Shown here: positions 22,325 to 35,334 of the stretch, one piece after another
Layout: every line of letters begins with the position of its first letter
How positions within the stretch are numbered: the first letter of the stretch is position 1
NCBI RefSeq assembly: GCF_963259705.1
Contig: NC_081847.1
Coordinates: 94,033,464 to 94,097,463 of the forward strand
Direction of reading: 5' to 3'
DNA: 64,000 nucleotides
Source: Myotis daubentonii
Taxonomy: Eukaryota; Chordata; Mammalia; Chiroptera; Vespertilionidae
The notes under the pieces: generated by a model
The model's database searches: none
The model's input: the letters and a program-made list of their open reading frames with translations, nothing else
Told to the model about the DNA's origin: nothing
Translations under genes and position numbers: made by a program

Positions 22325-24250
22325 TTGTAATTTAAAAAAATAATAATTATTTATTTTTGAAAGTATTACAGATGTCCCCTTTTTCCCCCGCATTGACCCC
22401 CTCCAGCCCTGCCCCACCCCTGCCCCAGGCCTTCAGCACCCATTGTCTGAATCCACGGGTTGTGCATATCTGCATACAAGCTCTTTGGTTGATTACCTCC
22501 CACCCACCTCCCCTCTGAGATTCCACACTCTGTTCCATGCTCCCATGTCTCTGGATCCACTCAGTTCATCAGTTTGTTCATTAGATTTCACATATGAGTG
22601 TGATCATGTGATCCTTGTCTTTCTCTGACTGGCTTATTTCGCTTAGCACAATACTCTCCAGGTCGCTCCATGCTGTCTCAAAGGGTAAGAGAGTCTTCTT
22701 TTCTACTGCTGCGTAGTATTCCATGGTGTGAATGGACCACAGCTTTTTACCCACTCGTCTGCTGATGGGCACTTGGGCTGTTTCCAGATCTTAGCTATTG
22801 TCAGTTGTGCTGCTATGAACATAGGGGTGCATACATTCTTTCTGATTGGTTTTTCAGGTTTCTTAGGATATAGTCACAGAAGTGGGATCACTGGGTCAAA
22901 TGGCAGTTCCATATTTAATTTTTTGAGGAAACTCCATACTGTTTTCCACGGTGGTTGTACCAGTCTGCATTCCCACCAGCAATTGAAGAGGGTTCCTTTT
23001 TCTCCGCATCCTCACCAGCACTTGTCATTTGTTGATTTGTTGAGGGTAGCCATTCTGACAGGTGTGAGATGGTACCTCATTGTCGTTTTAATTTGCATCT
23101 CTCTGCTGATCAGTGACTTGGAGCATTTTTTCATATGTCTCTTGGTATTCTGTATGTCCTCTTTGGAGAAGTGTCTATTTAGGTCCTTTGCCCATTTTTT
23201 AATTTGATTGTTTGTCTTCCTTTCGTTAAGTTATATGAGTTCCTTGCATATTTTGGTTAGTAACCCTTTATCAGATGTATCATTGCCAAATATGTTCTCC
23301 CAGACAGTGGCTCTCTTGTTGTTTTGTTGATGGTTTCTTCTGCTGTGCAGAAGCTTTTTATTTTGTTGTAGTCCCACTCGTTTATTTTCTCCTTAGTTTT
23401 CTTTGCCATAGGAGATGTATTGGTAAAGATATTACTAGGAGAGATGTCTGAGATTTTGCTGCCTGTGGATTCTTCTAAGATTTTTATGATTTCAACTTAC
23501 AGTAAGTCTTTTGTCCATTTTGAATTTATTCTTGTGTATGGTGTAAGTTGGTGGTCTAGTTTCATTTTTTTGCAAGTATCTGTCCAATTTTCCCAACACC
23601 ATTTATTGAAGAGATGTCTTGACGCCATTGTATGCTCTTGCCTCCTTTGTCAAATATTAATTGATCGTAATGCCTTGGGTTGATTTCCGGGTTTTCTGTT
23701 CTGTTCCATTGATCTATATGCCTGTTCTTGTGCCAGTACCAGGATCTTTTGATTACATTGGCTTTGTAGTATAACTTAAAATCGGTATTGTGATTCCTCC
23801 AACTTTGTTCTTCTTTCTCAAAATTGCTGCATCTATTTGGGGTCTTTTTTGATTCCATATAAATTTTTGGAGTATTTGTTCTAGGTCTGTGAAGTATGCC
23901 GTTGGTATTTTAATAAGGATTGCATTAAATATGTAGATTGCTTTGGATAGTATGGACATTTTAATGATGCTGATTCTACCAATCCATGAACACGGTATAT
24001 TCTTCCACTTGTTTATGTCTTCTTCTACCTCTTTTTTTCAATGTCCTGTAGTTTTCCGAGTACAGGTCTTTTGCCTCCTTGGTTAAGCTTATTACCTTAG
24101 TTTTTTTGTTGCAGTGGTAAATGGGATTGTTTGTTTAGTTTCTCTTTCTGAGAATTCATCACTGGTGTATCTGAAAGCCGTCCATTTTTGGTTGTTGGTT
24201 TTGTATCCTGCTCCATTGCGGAATTCATTTATTAAATCCAGTGGTTTTGA
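22325..24250 (-). pseudogene. 5'-truncated, defective L1 retrotransposon (ORF2 3' part plus 3' UTR)
   Basis: On the minus strand the order is distal reverse-transcriptase/C-terminal ORF2 and then the 3' UTR. Peptides that identify it include KPLDLINEFRNGAGYKTNNQ (near 24170-24250), [20 protein letters not shown] (about 23830-23900) and [15 protein letters not shown] (about 22690-22735). ORF2 is broken by stops and frameshifts into several pieces, and ORF1, the endonuclease and the 5' UTR are missing, so it cannot move on its own. The 3' end is the A/T-rich stretch at 22331-22360. The 5' break is near 24250, where L1 similarity stops abruptly. The target duplication was not resolved. Confidence 0.93.
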
Positions 24251-25103
24251 ATAGGCAGCTGGGCAAGTCCTCTGAGGAGGTGACAGCTGAGTGACCTGGA
24301 AGAGGGGAGCAGGGGAGCCATCATGACTTCCGCTGGGGGAGGACTTTAAGGGCAGAGGAAACGTCACTATGTGAATAGCTCACGTATGTAATTTCACATC
24401 AGCTGAGCCACTTCCTGTCCCTGGAGGCTCTGCAGAACCAGCGCTGGGTGGTGAGTCTGAAGCCTCGGAGAGAAACAGTTCTATCGGAGAAACTTGTCAT
24501 TGGGGCCACTTAGTCACTGCTTCCTCCTGTCACGGACACGGGCCTGTGGGGTTCTGGGCGTGACTGACCAGCAGATAGGGGCCTCGTCACCCTGAAAAGG
24601 TTAGGGTAGGAACTGGAGAGACTGGCGAAAGTTAAAATATCAACTTTCCCGTCAACTTTTATGTGTAAATTTACATTATGCTTCACTAAGTATAAGTGAG
24701 TTCATTTTGCCTTTGCACAGAGCCAGTGTATGTGGGAAATGTTACAAATCATCTTTTCGTATTTGCTAAATCTGGCCCTAATTCCATTTTCAAGAAGTCG
24801 TGTTTGCAGAAATAAGGCGCATGGAAATGAACAAATAATGAAAAATAGAATGTAACACAGCCCTGCAGTCCTAGAGAATTAAAACTTTGTCAGGATTATT
24901 TATAAAATGTGCGCCAGGATCCAAAAGTATTTACAGTCTGCTCCATGGCTTATAAAATCTGGCGCAACCCAAACATACTTGGTCGTTTCAGGAGACCCAG
25001 AACATGTTTCTGAAATCCTGCGCCCAACTCCACAAAGCAAAGATGCCCAGATGGCGGCTCATCATCTTGACGTGCGAAATCCCAGCTACCATCAGGGTTC
25101 TTC
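24251..25103. other. Unassigned intergenic sequence
   Basis: Unique-looking sequence between the L1 and an ERV LTR. No gene or repeat was recognised. Confidence 0.5.
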
Positions 25104-25497
25104 TGTGGGAAGCCGCCCATTGTCTTCTCTGGCAGAGAGGTGTGGACAAGGAGCCCGGGAGGCTGGTGACCCTTGAGCCCTGGCCAAGGTCAGGGCTGTG
25201 CACCCACTGTTAGTCCAGACAATGGTAGCTGAAGCAGCTTCCCCACCTATAGTCATGTCAGTCCTTACTGATAAGATAGTCTGACTGTTACTGGATCTTG
25301 CCTGCCTAAGGGCTATGGATGGATCCCAAACTGAATAAAAGAATGGCGAGGCCTGAGCACAAGCAGAATCCATCCTCTTGGTATGGGCTCTCGCCTGGTC
25401 CCCCAATTTCCAAATTATCTCTTGTCTCGTCTCTTTCATTTGTGTGCGGCCCTCTTCCAGATCCTGAACCCTGAACCACGCGGGACGTGGGGGAACA
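25104..25497 (+). mobile_element. Probable class II (ERVK/betaretrovirus-like) solo LTR
   Basis: A likely LTR start TGTGGGAAGCCGCCCATTG is followed by AATAAA (near 25335), then a U5-like run with CGCCTGGTCCCCCAATTT, TCTCTTTCATTTGTGTG, CAGATCCTGAACCCTGAACC and an end in GGGAACA. That order is typical of class II ERV LTRs. No gag, pol or env was recognised on either side, and no clean 6-bp target duplication was found, so the left boundary is tentative. Confidence 0.6.
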
Positions 25498-28400
25498 CAC
25501 ACGTTATTCCGAAGAGAAGTTGGGTCCTGGATGGAACCGGGCTACGCTCTAGTTCAGGGTCTGAGTGTAGCTGACGATCCGATTGCTGATGACTCAGGGA
25601 AATTGGAACAAGGTGGGGAGTCAGGATCCAGAACTCGAGGCTGGGGGCGGGGGGCGCGGAAGAGGCTGGGCTGCCCCCTTCTTTGGGGAAGAAAAGTGAA
25701 CGAAGGTCATAAGACCCTTTGAAAGACAAGGCAGCTCAACAATGGACCGCCAAGTGGTGTATGAGGCTTGAGCGATGGAGAATCAGCTCCAGCTTCAGAG
25801 GTGGTCCAGTAGACGGTGCGGGAGGGACGCTGCAGAGGGATCTCGGTGTGCGTCCCCGATCCCGCACCCTCGCTCCCACAGCCATTCAGAGGGTGGGCCA
25901 CGACGCCATCCGTCTGGGCCTCCGTGAGACAGGAATCTCACATGGCAGCATCCCTTTCAATGGGGCCACAGAGCCAACTCCTGCTGCTCGCCCAGGCCTC
26001 CCCAGGCCGCTCATCAAGCGCTGAGTGCTGCTGATCCGCAGGACGAATACCAATTCGAGAGCCGGCCTGAGGGTGGAGAGGAGAGGCAGGGGCACTGGCT
26101 CTGCTGTTCTGGGGAGGGGCCGCCAGGAAAACATTCCCCGGGCACCCGCTGGCACTCTCTTCGCCAGCCCTGGGGGGCGACCCCGCCAACAAACCGCAGG
26201 CTCATTTGTCAAGTAGAAAGTGGGGGTGCATCAGAGGCTTTGTAGCTAGTAATAGGGTTTGTTTTTCTAGGCAAGGATGGCTGAGTCTTACTTGTTTTTC
26301 ATTTTAGAATCAGGCTGCAGTTGTCTGAACTTTTCCTGTTCGCTGTTTTCTCTGACGGTATCTCCTAAAAGAGGTCGCCTGAAGCTCAGGGAAGCTTAGA
26401 AGGTTCTGGAAACAAAAAACTTATCACCTACAAGAGAGAAAGATGTATCGGGGGAACATTCAGGAACATAGGATGATGAGCGCTTCCAAGTTAAAAACAA
26501 TCTCAATAGGAAAATCACCCGAATCGGAGCAGGTAGCTCAAACCAGCAGGGCTTTCGTCAGCGGCAGTATTTGTTCCCTCATGTTCCTCTCTCTGCTCAG
26601 CCAGTGATGTGCGAACCCCGCGTTCTGGGCCGGGAGGCGGTCTCGTGTGTGCCCCTCCTTTGTCCCTCTCCCTTGTCCTGCGCAAGTCCCCGTCTGGTAC
26701 CAGACGCCTCTCAGATGCGTCTTGGGGCCAGTGGTTCCTAGTGCGATCCTGGGGCTTTATGACCGGCCACTCTATCGGAAGCAAACTTGTTGAGAACCAA
26801 CTACATGCGTGGGAATAGGGGCGGGAAGCATATTTCCCCCAGCTTATTCCAGAGCCGCCTTCTGCGTCCCCGAGAGCGAGAGCGCGGCGCGGAGACGCTC
26901 AGAAAACCCGATGGGGTCCCGAGTGCTCAGCACACAGAGTTCCAAGAGGCTGGGAAGCTGTTGCGGCGGGAAGTAGTCTGAATGATGGGCCATGTGGGGG
27001 AGGACAAAAATTAAACTGAGATGACTGAGAAACATATTAACTAAAATTATATTTGATTTGCCATCAAGAGCTCCCTCTCCTAGATGCTGGGGAGAGGGCC
27101 TCTGTGGGAGCTGGGAAGTGTAGCTGCCTCCTGAATTGATCGGCTCCCAGGGCTGATGGGAAGAGCTTAGGAGGAGGGAGGGCCACGGAGACCTTGCAGT
27201 TGGCGGCGGCCCTCGTGATGGCTGGGGAAGAAGGGCTGGAAGACATAAGACAGCAATCCTTCGGCTCTGAGAGTTGTCCCTTTGTTCTTTCGTCCTTGCA
27301 GATGGCAACACGGGGTAGGCACTGACTGAGGAAAGGAGTGTTTATTTTCACGGATGAAAATAGGCGGCAGCTGGAAAGCAAGGGGCGGGTCTGGCAGATG
27401 CCCCTCAGGTGACTGGGAGCGCTCCCCTCCGCGTGAGAGCCGTCCAAAGACGGCGTCGAGGAAACTGCCCCCGGACTGGAGCTTATTGGCTCCTTATTCG
27501 AGGGACTCATGGCCCCGAGACGGTGGACGCCGTGGCAATACTGATGCTGCCACGCAGAGTGAAAGCGGACCCTCCGCAGCGAGGTCTGGGATGGAGAATG
27601 ATCGCAGGGGCAGCTGCTGAGCAAGTGTATTTCAGGGAGGAGGAGGGCCTGCAGGGCCGCGTTCTGTACAGAACAGATCGTGGCCTTTGGGTTGGTGCAC
27701 TGGTTACCATAGTGATTGATTGGCCGTTGCCCGTTAAATCTTTTTTTGTATCTGTATGAACTCGAGGCAATGGACCTCCAGCAGCCAGGCTGGTGTTTTG
27801 TTTTTTCTTAAAGATCATTAGACGGCATGTGCCCTCATGTACTGATGCCCTTTGCGACCTTCAGCAGAATCCTGGGGGACGGGAAGCCCTGTTCCACGTT
27901 GTTGACGGGGCGGGGTGATGGGTGGGGGCCGCAGGCCATGGGGGAAGGCCTTCGGGATCATTCCAGGGAGGACACGCGCCTGAGGGACCATTTCTATAAG
28001 AGACAAATGTCAATGGACGAAGAGTTTCCTTTGGCATAAAGCCGATCGGATCAAAAGCAATGGAACCCAGGCCGTGAGGAGGAAAGGCCGAGTGCTCCCT
28101 GGAGAAGGAGCTGGGGGAGGGGTGGGCACGTCACACGTGGGCCGCCGGCGGCAGCAGGCTGTGCGCCCAGGGAGGACGGGGCAGGCCTGGGGGGAAGCAC
28201 CGTCCTCAGGCCTCAGGCGCAGGAGGTCAGTGTGGGGGCTGCCCTGAGCTGCACGGGGCCAGAGCCGGTCAGCGCTTCCGGGCGGAGCTCGGGGAGAGCG
28301 GCTCTTCTGGAAACCGGAGGGTGCGACCCGCCAGGCCAGGGCGTTTGGGGAGGATTCTTGGAAGCTGTCAGAATGGAGGTGACTTTGGGAGGTCAGCCAC

Positions 28401-28512
28401 ATCGTGACAGTCAAGAGGGTGACTGACAGGCGGGAACGCAGAGAAAGGGCGGCGCTGTCCTGTGACTGAGAACTTTGTGAGCTGAGGTGCCTGAGGAAAG
28501 GCAGGACGCAGA
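25498..28512. other. GC-rich intergenic sequence without recognised genes
   Basis: Frames of up to 186 codons occur on both strands but show no known motif and overlap one another. CpG-rich parts lie near 26600-26900 and 27380-27650. No transposon was recognised. Confidence 0.45.
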
Positions 28513-28828
28513 GGTTCTGGGTCAGAGCTGCCCAAACTTCCCAGTGAACACAGGACGGAGTCGCCGGGCGGGTAGTTGGAACGTGGATTCCGATTCAGCA
28601 GGCCCCGCTGGGCTAAGGTTCTGGGTCAGAGCTGCCCAAACTTCCCAGTGAACACAGGACGGAGTCGCCGGGCGGGTAGTTGGAACGTGGATTCCGATTC
28701 AGCAGGCCCCGCTGGGCTAAGGTTCTGGGTCAGAGCTGCCCAAACTTCCCAGTGAATGAATCCAGGACGGAGTCGCCGGGCGGGTAGTTGGAACGTGGAT
28801 TCCGATTCAGCAGGCCCCGCTGGGCTAA
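28513..28828 (+). repeat. Three tandem copies of a 104-bp unit
   Basis: Copies start at GGTTCTGGGTCAGAGCTGCC at 28513, 28617 and 28721. The first two are 104 bp and nearly identical. The third is 108 bp because of a 4-bp difference where GAACACAGG is replaced by GAATGAATCCAGG. A fourth copy starts GGTTCTG at 28829 and then diverges. Confidence 0.96.
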
Positions 28829-28998
28829 GGTTCTGCGTTTCCAACCAGTTCCCAGACGGTGCTGAGGACACTGTCCAGAGATCAGACCTGGAGAGCAAGG
28901 AGCTAGGTCCTAAGGCCAGCCTTTGAGTGGCCCATGGGCTGGACCATTAAGTCTCAGTTTGGTCACCATGAATTGTTGTTAAAGAAGAGTTTAACATG

Positions 28999-29212
28999 AC
29001 TGGCCGGTGTGCTCAGGGGTTGAGTGTCGACCTATGATCAGGAGGTCACCGTTGGATTCCCGGTCAGGGCACAGGCCCGGGTTGTGGGCTCCATCCCCAG
29101 TCGGTGGCGTGCAGGAGGCAGCGATCAATGATTCTCTCTCATCATTGATGTTTCTCTCTTTCTCTCCCTCTCCTTTCCTCTCTGAAATCAATAAAAATAT
29201 ATGGGAAAAAAA
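28999..29212 (+). mobile_element. VES-type SINE
   Basis: Head CTGGCCGGTGTGCTCAGGGG, the GTGCAGGAGGCAGCG core, a CT-rich part and an AATAAAAATATATGGGAAAAAA tail. Flanks AGTTTAACATG (28988-28998) and AGTTTAGCATG (29213-29223) are an 11-bp target duplication with one change. Confidence 0.95.
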
Positions 29213-29223
29213 AGTTTAGCATG

Positions 29224-31875
29224 GTGCCATGTTAATGAGTATATGTTTTAATTTTATTAGGTAATTAATTAACATTGTAATTGTTAATATTTTAAGTATA
29301 TTGGATTATAGGTGGTTTAAGCTGCCTTTGATGACAACTATTGTATCAATGTCCCACTCAGATTATGGATAATGTGGACCTCCAGTTGTCGGGGTTTGAC
29401 CATCTCTCTCAGGTGGCGTCATGCCAGGAGACTCGGGGACATGTCGTTACCGTTACTGTTCTAACTGCAGCAGCACGTGCTAGGACTCCGGTCTTTCTCT
29501 TGATTTTTGTTTTTTTAACCACGACTGAGGCCATGGATCCCAGCCAACTCCCTGGAAAGAATCCAGACCTACACATTCCTCCTGCCCATTGCCACTGAAG
29601 CGGGGGAGCAAAGTAGAAAAGCTCTATTTACTACAGCATTCCCCCCCTACAATTTAAGATCTCCACTGGCATGCCAAGTCAATATTAGAGACATGTTTAA
29701 TACACTTAGGTATTTTGAGGGTGGGGAATAGAAATAACACCTTTTATTTCAGCATCAATTTGAAGGGAGCCGACTTCGTACTGAATAGAGATCTCAGCCC
29801 ATAATCTTGGGTTCCCGAGCACACAGCACCAGTTTAGCTTCTAATTTCCTCTCGGGTGACTGAATGGTATTGCTTAATTATAACAGTTGCAAATTCCAGC
29901 CCCCGAAATCTGTCACAGGCAGCCACACGTCTGCGGGGCTTTGTAGCAGGGAGGGTGCCAAGACAAAATGCTCATTTTTTGTATTATTTTGCTTTTATTA
30001 GTTTTTAATACATATATGTAATAAACAAGATGAGCAAGACAGCGCTTAAATATTCGCCGATGGTAGTCGAACGTAAGATATTAAGTTGTAGCCGTGCCCA
30101 TTCGTGGAGCGGCATATGCGCCCCGGGAGCGCGGGCGGCGCGGGGGACGCTTTGAAGGAACTCGGGCTCAGTGAGCGGGGAGGGGGCTCTCACCCGGGAG
30201 TGGAGCGGAGCTGGCGGGACCGCCGAAGGGACCGCGCCAGCAGCACGGCTGGTTTCTCTGTGCAGAGGAGGCTCGGTGTTGCCTCCAGGACTCAGTCCCG
30301 GCTCCGTCACAGGTCACAGACACGCAAGCTGGAGTCAGCAGACTCTGACAGTCAGAGGTGAGAGGAGTTTCGGTTGCCTCAAGCTCGTGAGTGACACATC
30401 GCAATGAAGAGAATTTGCTTTTTCCCCATAAGAGAAAAGCTGTTCTCAAGATAAGCAGAGTGCGTAGCTATCATTTCCAGGAATTAACATTAGACCTTAT
30501 TTGGGAAAGTAATGAATGATATCATTTTACACAGACAGTAGTTTTGGAACCTATTTTAGAAGTGGGTTTTCTTGATGTTTTTGTACAGAGATACCCGCCA
30601 TCGTTACAAACTATGTGATGTTTCCGAATTGTCTAGGTTTAAAAGGGGAAGAGGATTCTTCCTATATCGCCTGAAAAATGTCCTAGCAAATACAACCTCA
30701 GATTTCACCAATGACTCATCTCCCTTGGGCCGTAGTGTTTGAGTAAATGTAAGAAGAGAAAAAGAGAGAAAAGTACAAAATATAAAAAAAAATATAGCCA
30801 ATTAAAAAAAATTGCCTCTGAGTCTGCCCAGCAGGGAGCCGGTAAAAATTAAGCCGGGCTGATGCAGCTCGGAGCCCGCGCAGGGCCGCAGCGGGAGGAA
30901 CGCCGGGGTTGGCTGCCAAGAGGCAGGCTGCGTAAGGAGCCCGAGAAGGCCCCCTGAGAGCAGCTTCCACACCCTCCTGGCCCAGCCTCGAGGATCCTCT
31001 CCCATCAGGAGCACCGCCACCGCCTCGGGGCCAGGTGCGCCTCGGGTGTCGCTGGGTGAGATGCTACCCGGAGGGTGCAGGGAGCCTGGGAAGCGGGTCT
31101 CATTAGCCAAGCCGAGCGCTGGGCTCTCGCCGTGCCTGCCCAGGTGGGTGCTGAGCAGCTCGATGGCTCATTAGAAGACTCCCCCATCCCCTTGGCTGAA
31201 CCCGGCTTTGCACAGTTGTGTTTTTTTTCAAACCAGGCATCTTCCAGCAAAACAGAGTTTTGGGGCCCTGCCTTTCGGTGCCTCATGCCCACATCAGGCT
31301 CTGGCCAGCGGGTTTCCAGACCCCCCCAGAGTGGGAGTCCCCAGGCCTGGCCTTCCTGAGTCGGGAGCCCCTGCTCGAGCCTCGTCGCCACAGATCCAGG
31401 CCCGCGTCAGCCTCTAGGTCTTGTCTGCAGACTCGCGTGCTAATTTCAGATCGACCGCTCAGAGCGTGGTCCCCGGGCCAAAGCGTGGTCCCCGGGCCAG
31501 CATCGCAGCCTGAGAGCTTGTCTGACCTGCACCGACACAGCCCCCCAGAGCCACTGGGTCAGAGGCTGCTCTGTACGGAGAGCCCGGGACGAAGGCTCCG
31601 CGAAGGCCGCTTTCTGCAGTGCCGTGGTGGAAATGACCGAATGAAGGCCCGCGCAGGCGCTGGCATCAGAACAGGGACTTCCCCAGGGCAAGTTTTGTGC
31701 TAAAAGAGCAATAGTATGTGATAAACAGGAATCTATGTCAAAAGCCTTTGGCCTTTGGGTCTTAGGTGTTGCCACAGCCACTCCTCGCCAAGCCCTGCCT
31801 CCTAGAGGACCCTCTGCCCCATCGCAACGCAAGGCCGAGGCTTGGGGAAAGCCATGGCCAACCGTAATGATGGAA
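29224..31875. other. Intergenic sequence with a CpG-rich patch at 30098-30320
   Basis: AT-rich at first. 30098-30320 has dense CpG (GCGCCCCGGGAGCGCGGGCG and similar), with no recognisable exon. 30830-31700 is GC-rich with motif-free frames on both strands. No transposon was recognised. Confidence 0.45.
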
Positions 31876-32283
31876 TCCTATACAATAAAAGCCCGATATG
31901 CTAAGTGTCCAATTGCCCGGTCAGCCGTTCAACCAAAGAGTAATATGCTAATGATATGCTAAGGCCGCTCAACTGCTTGCTATGATATGCACTCCATGGG
32001 CAGACACTCCAACTGATGGGTTAGCTTGCTGCTGGATCTGGCCAATTGGGACTGAGACAGGCCAGACATGCCCTGGAGCCCTCCTGCGGTCCCTCCCTGA
32101 CTGGCCAACCTCCTGCTTCCCTCCCTGGCCCCGATTGTGCACCAATGGGGGCCCCTCGTCCTGGCCTGCGCCCTCTCACAATCCAGGACCCCTTGGGGGA
32201 TATTGGAGAGCGGGTTTCAGCCCAATCCCGCAGGCCAGGCCGAGGGACCCCACTGGTGCATGAAGTAGGCACCAGGCCTCTAG
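31876..32283 (+). mobile_element. Non-autonomous HeliBat-type Helitron
   Basis: It starts TCCTATACAATAAAAGCCCG and ends CACCAGGCCTCTAG, inserted between A (31875) and T (32284). The interior shares long blocks with the copy at 17113-17498, including GTTAGCTTGCTGCTGG, CCTGGAGCCCTCCTGC and CAATCCAGGACC. It has no coding capacity. Confidence 0.9.
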
Positions 32284-33699
32284 TTGAATATATTTTCCTA
32301 GAAGCATGCATCGGGTTTTCCATGGAGCAGGAGATGAATGCAATCATCCAGCAAATACTTATTAAACTTCAGGGCATAAGAGCCGCAAGCAATGTGACCG
32401 AGCCAGGATTAGCACCGTGCCGGGCCAGGGGACAGTCCCATGCCATAGAGCTCTTGCCCCTTCTCCTCGCCCACCCCTGCAGCCCTGAGGCCGGAGATCT
32501 TAGCTGGAGCTGAGTTGGGTGTGTGGGAGGAAGGGCTAGTGCTGGAGAGTAAATGAAGATGGCAATCCGCTTGTTTCTGCCACCGCTGACACCCAGCCCG
32601 AACCAGGCCTCGCTGCCAAAGGGCAGGACACTTACCTTCAAGCAGTTGGAAACTGGACAAGTAGCAAGGGGTGAGCACCCCATCAATGGACTGAGACGGC
32701 CTGGGGGACTAGACTCACCACAGGGACTTCTGTTACCTCAGTGTGTCCTGAACACCTATGGGACCTGTACCAATCTTCATCCAAAGAAGTAGGATGAACG
32801 GGCTGCAGACAGGGCTGACTTAAAGGAGGGGGGGAAAGATGGAGGAGAGTTGGGGGCAAATACAGTTGCTCCATGACTAATGGTCATAGTTGTTCAAATG
32901 AACAGTTTTACTTAAAACATCCATTTATTAATACATTAATAGATTCCTTTTTTATTACGTTTAGAAAGGGTATTGTAAAATCAAGCAATAATTGTATTAA
33001 ATTCTTAAACTTTGTGAGTTGAAGACTCCGGGTTTAGCAAACGGTTGCATATGTTACCACAGAACAGGTAGTCTCGTTTTAGGCTATAGATTCCATTTTC
33101 TCAGGTTAAAACTTTCCAACCACCTGGTGGGTGAGTCTTTTTAAAGCTCTGGCTGGGTCCCGTTAGCCATATTTGAGTCATGTGAGGGTGAAAACAGACA
33201 CTTTTTGTCTCTAAAAAAAGTGCTCTGACCTTCTTGGGCTTTTATAACTCAAAGAGTTGAAGCCATAAACTTTAAGCCGAATGTGAGCAGGGTTCTCCTT
33301 GAGCAAGGAAAATGAAGTCAGATCGGAAGGAAAGCGTTTCATAAATTCCTTAGATGGGAATGCTAGAACTCAAGCCCGTGTCCAGGCATTCAGACAATTC
33401 ATGACGATTCCCAGGGCCTTGTAGAGACCCTCAGTGAGACTAAACCAGAGGCCATGTGAGTTAACGTTTAACGTTGCTTTGTTTTCTACTGAGGAGTTTT
33501 TGTTCTCATAAAATTAAATGCAAATATTTATGTTAATAAAATGTTTAGATTAGAAAATGAAGCACTTTGGGATTTTACTAAAATAGAAAAAAAATATAGA
33601 CTTGGTAATGTGGCCATATTATTCATATTTTATGATGAGTTCTTATTTTAGTCTGGAGAACTTTATCTAAGGGGGTGCGGAGACCAGGCCATTCTTCTA
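32284..33699. other. Unassigned intergenic sequence
   Basis: No gene or repeat was recognised. The frames at 32369-32686 lack family motifs. Confidence 0.5.
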
Positions 33700-34285
33700 G
33701 ACATTAATGTTACAACTGGGACAGTTAAAGAAACCGTATGACCCAGCAACCCCTCTTCTGGGTATCTACCTGAAAAATTCGAAAACATTTATTTGCAAGG
33801 ACATATTCATTCCTGTGTTCATTGTAACATTATTCATGGTGGCCAAGACATGGGAACAACCAAAGTGGCCTTCAGTAGAGGACTGGCTAGAGAGGATGTG
33901 GTCCAGACACACCATGGAGCACCACTCAGCCGTGAGAAGGGATGCAATACGGCCGTTGTGACAACGAGCAGCACGGAGACTGTCTTGCTAAGTGAAGTAA
34001 GTCAGTCAGAAAAAGTTAACTCCGACGTGGGATATAAAACTGAAAGCGGCAAATGAGCCGACAAGAACAAACAAAAGCTCACGGACCCTAGTATGGCCGT
34101 TACCAGAAGGAGCAGGGGTGGTGAAGGGTGAAAGGGTCTAGCATATGGTGACAGGAGACGATTTGGCTTTGGGTGGTGGGCACACGGTGCCATATGCAGG
34201 TCACGTGTCGTCGAATTGTACAGTTGAAACCTGTATAATCCTATTGTGCAATGCCATCCTAGTCCATTTAATAAGAAAATAAAGA
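33700..34285 (+). pseudogene. L1 fragment: ORF2 C-terminal part and 3' end
   Basis: A short frame beginning near 33707 encodes KKPYDPATPLLGIY and later WPSVEDWLERMWS, a decayed match to the C-terminal part of mammalian L1 ORF2. It is followed by a frameshifted continuation and a 3' end with ACAGTTGAAACCTGTATAAT and an A-rich terminus. It is heavily mutated and incapable of transposition. Confidence 0.85.
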
Positions 34286-35326
34286 GGTCGTAACGTTTCT
34301 GACCGAATCACTAAGATTAAAGACGTGAAACAGCCAAGGAGATGCATGCTCTTCTATGTTTTGCCACTGGATTTACAGACTGTCTAGGGCCATTACTTGA
34401 CTTTTTGTCTCAAATTTATTCATCCGCACGGTTATTTTTCTCTGTTCTGTGGTTTGGAGTTGAAAGAAGGGAGAGTGAACCTCATCTTTCAGGAGGGACC
34501 CACTGATGGCTACAAAGGAGGTTAAAGAACTCGTATGTGCGCCTGGAAACCCATTTGTGAAAGCCATTCCCCAGTGAGCCCTCGTCCAGGACCCGGTGGA
34601 GGCCTGTCTGTGCGTGAGCTTCTATCAGTGATGGGCACTGCTGCTCCCATTGCCACCAATTCACTCTCCACAGACTTCCTCTCTGTTTAGCATGGGAGGG
34701 AGTGGGGAGACAGCTTGCTCTTTTCAAAGGTACTGATATTGGGGTGGGTGGGTGGATAATTCTTTCCTTTGATAATAACTTTTCCCCCTTTTCTGAAATA
34801 AGTAATCCTTGGCTTTTATAGTAACTTATTGCTAGCCCAGTGGAAACCTGTCCATATTCTAGAATCTCTTCCCACATATCAAGCTGTGAATGTAATGATC
34901 CGGCTTTTCTACAACTTCTCACTGTCAGATATTTCCTTCTTGAAAAATAGTGCTCCCTCATCCATATTTTTAGAGTAAAGCACCCTAGTGAGGCCTTGGC
35001 CCTTTCCTATGTTCCTCTAATTAAACAATGCTAAGGGCCATGTAGGAGTGTGTATAATAAAAGTTTAATTTTATATCCTTTTACTTAAAAATATTTTTAA
35101 TTTTTTTTATTTTGACATAGTTTCAGTAGTGTCAGATTTACAGAGACCTTGCAAGCATAGAACAAAGAATTCCCGTATGCCCTGCTGTTGCATTCTCCAG
35201 ATTTTTACATTGTACCATGTTTGCTTGTTACTTCCCCTGTTCTGTGTGTACGTATGCATGATGCATATAAGCATTATGTTAGATTATCTGAACTGTATTT
35301 TGAAGAGTAAGCTACAGACATGATGC
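34286..35326. other. Unassigned intergenic sequence
   Basis: AT-rich; the 34482-34961 minus frame has no recognisable family. Nothing else was seen. Confidence 0.5.
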
Positions 35327-35334
35327 CCCTATAC

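Noticed and set aside
21942..22417. His/Thr-rich minus frames
   Set aside because: Product of the TG-rich microsatellite at 22024-22275.
22581..24367. Several minus-strand frames that could pass for short genes
   Set aside because: They are broken pieces of L1 ORF2, not host genes.
28513..28828. Possible CRISPR-like array
   Set aside because: Direct tandem copies of one 104-bp unit without distinct spacers, in a mammalian genome.
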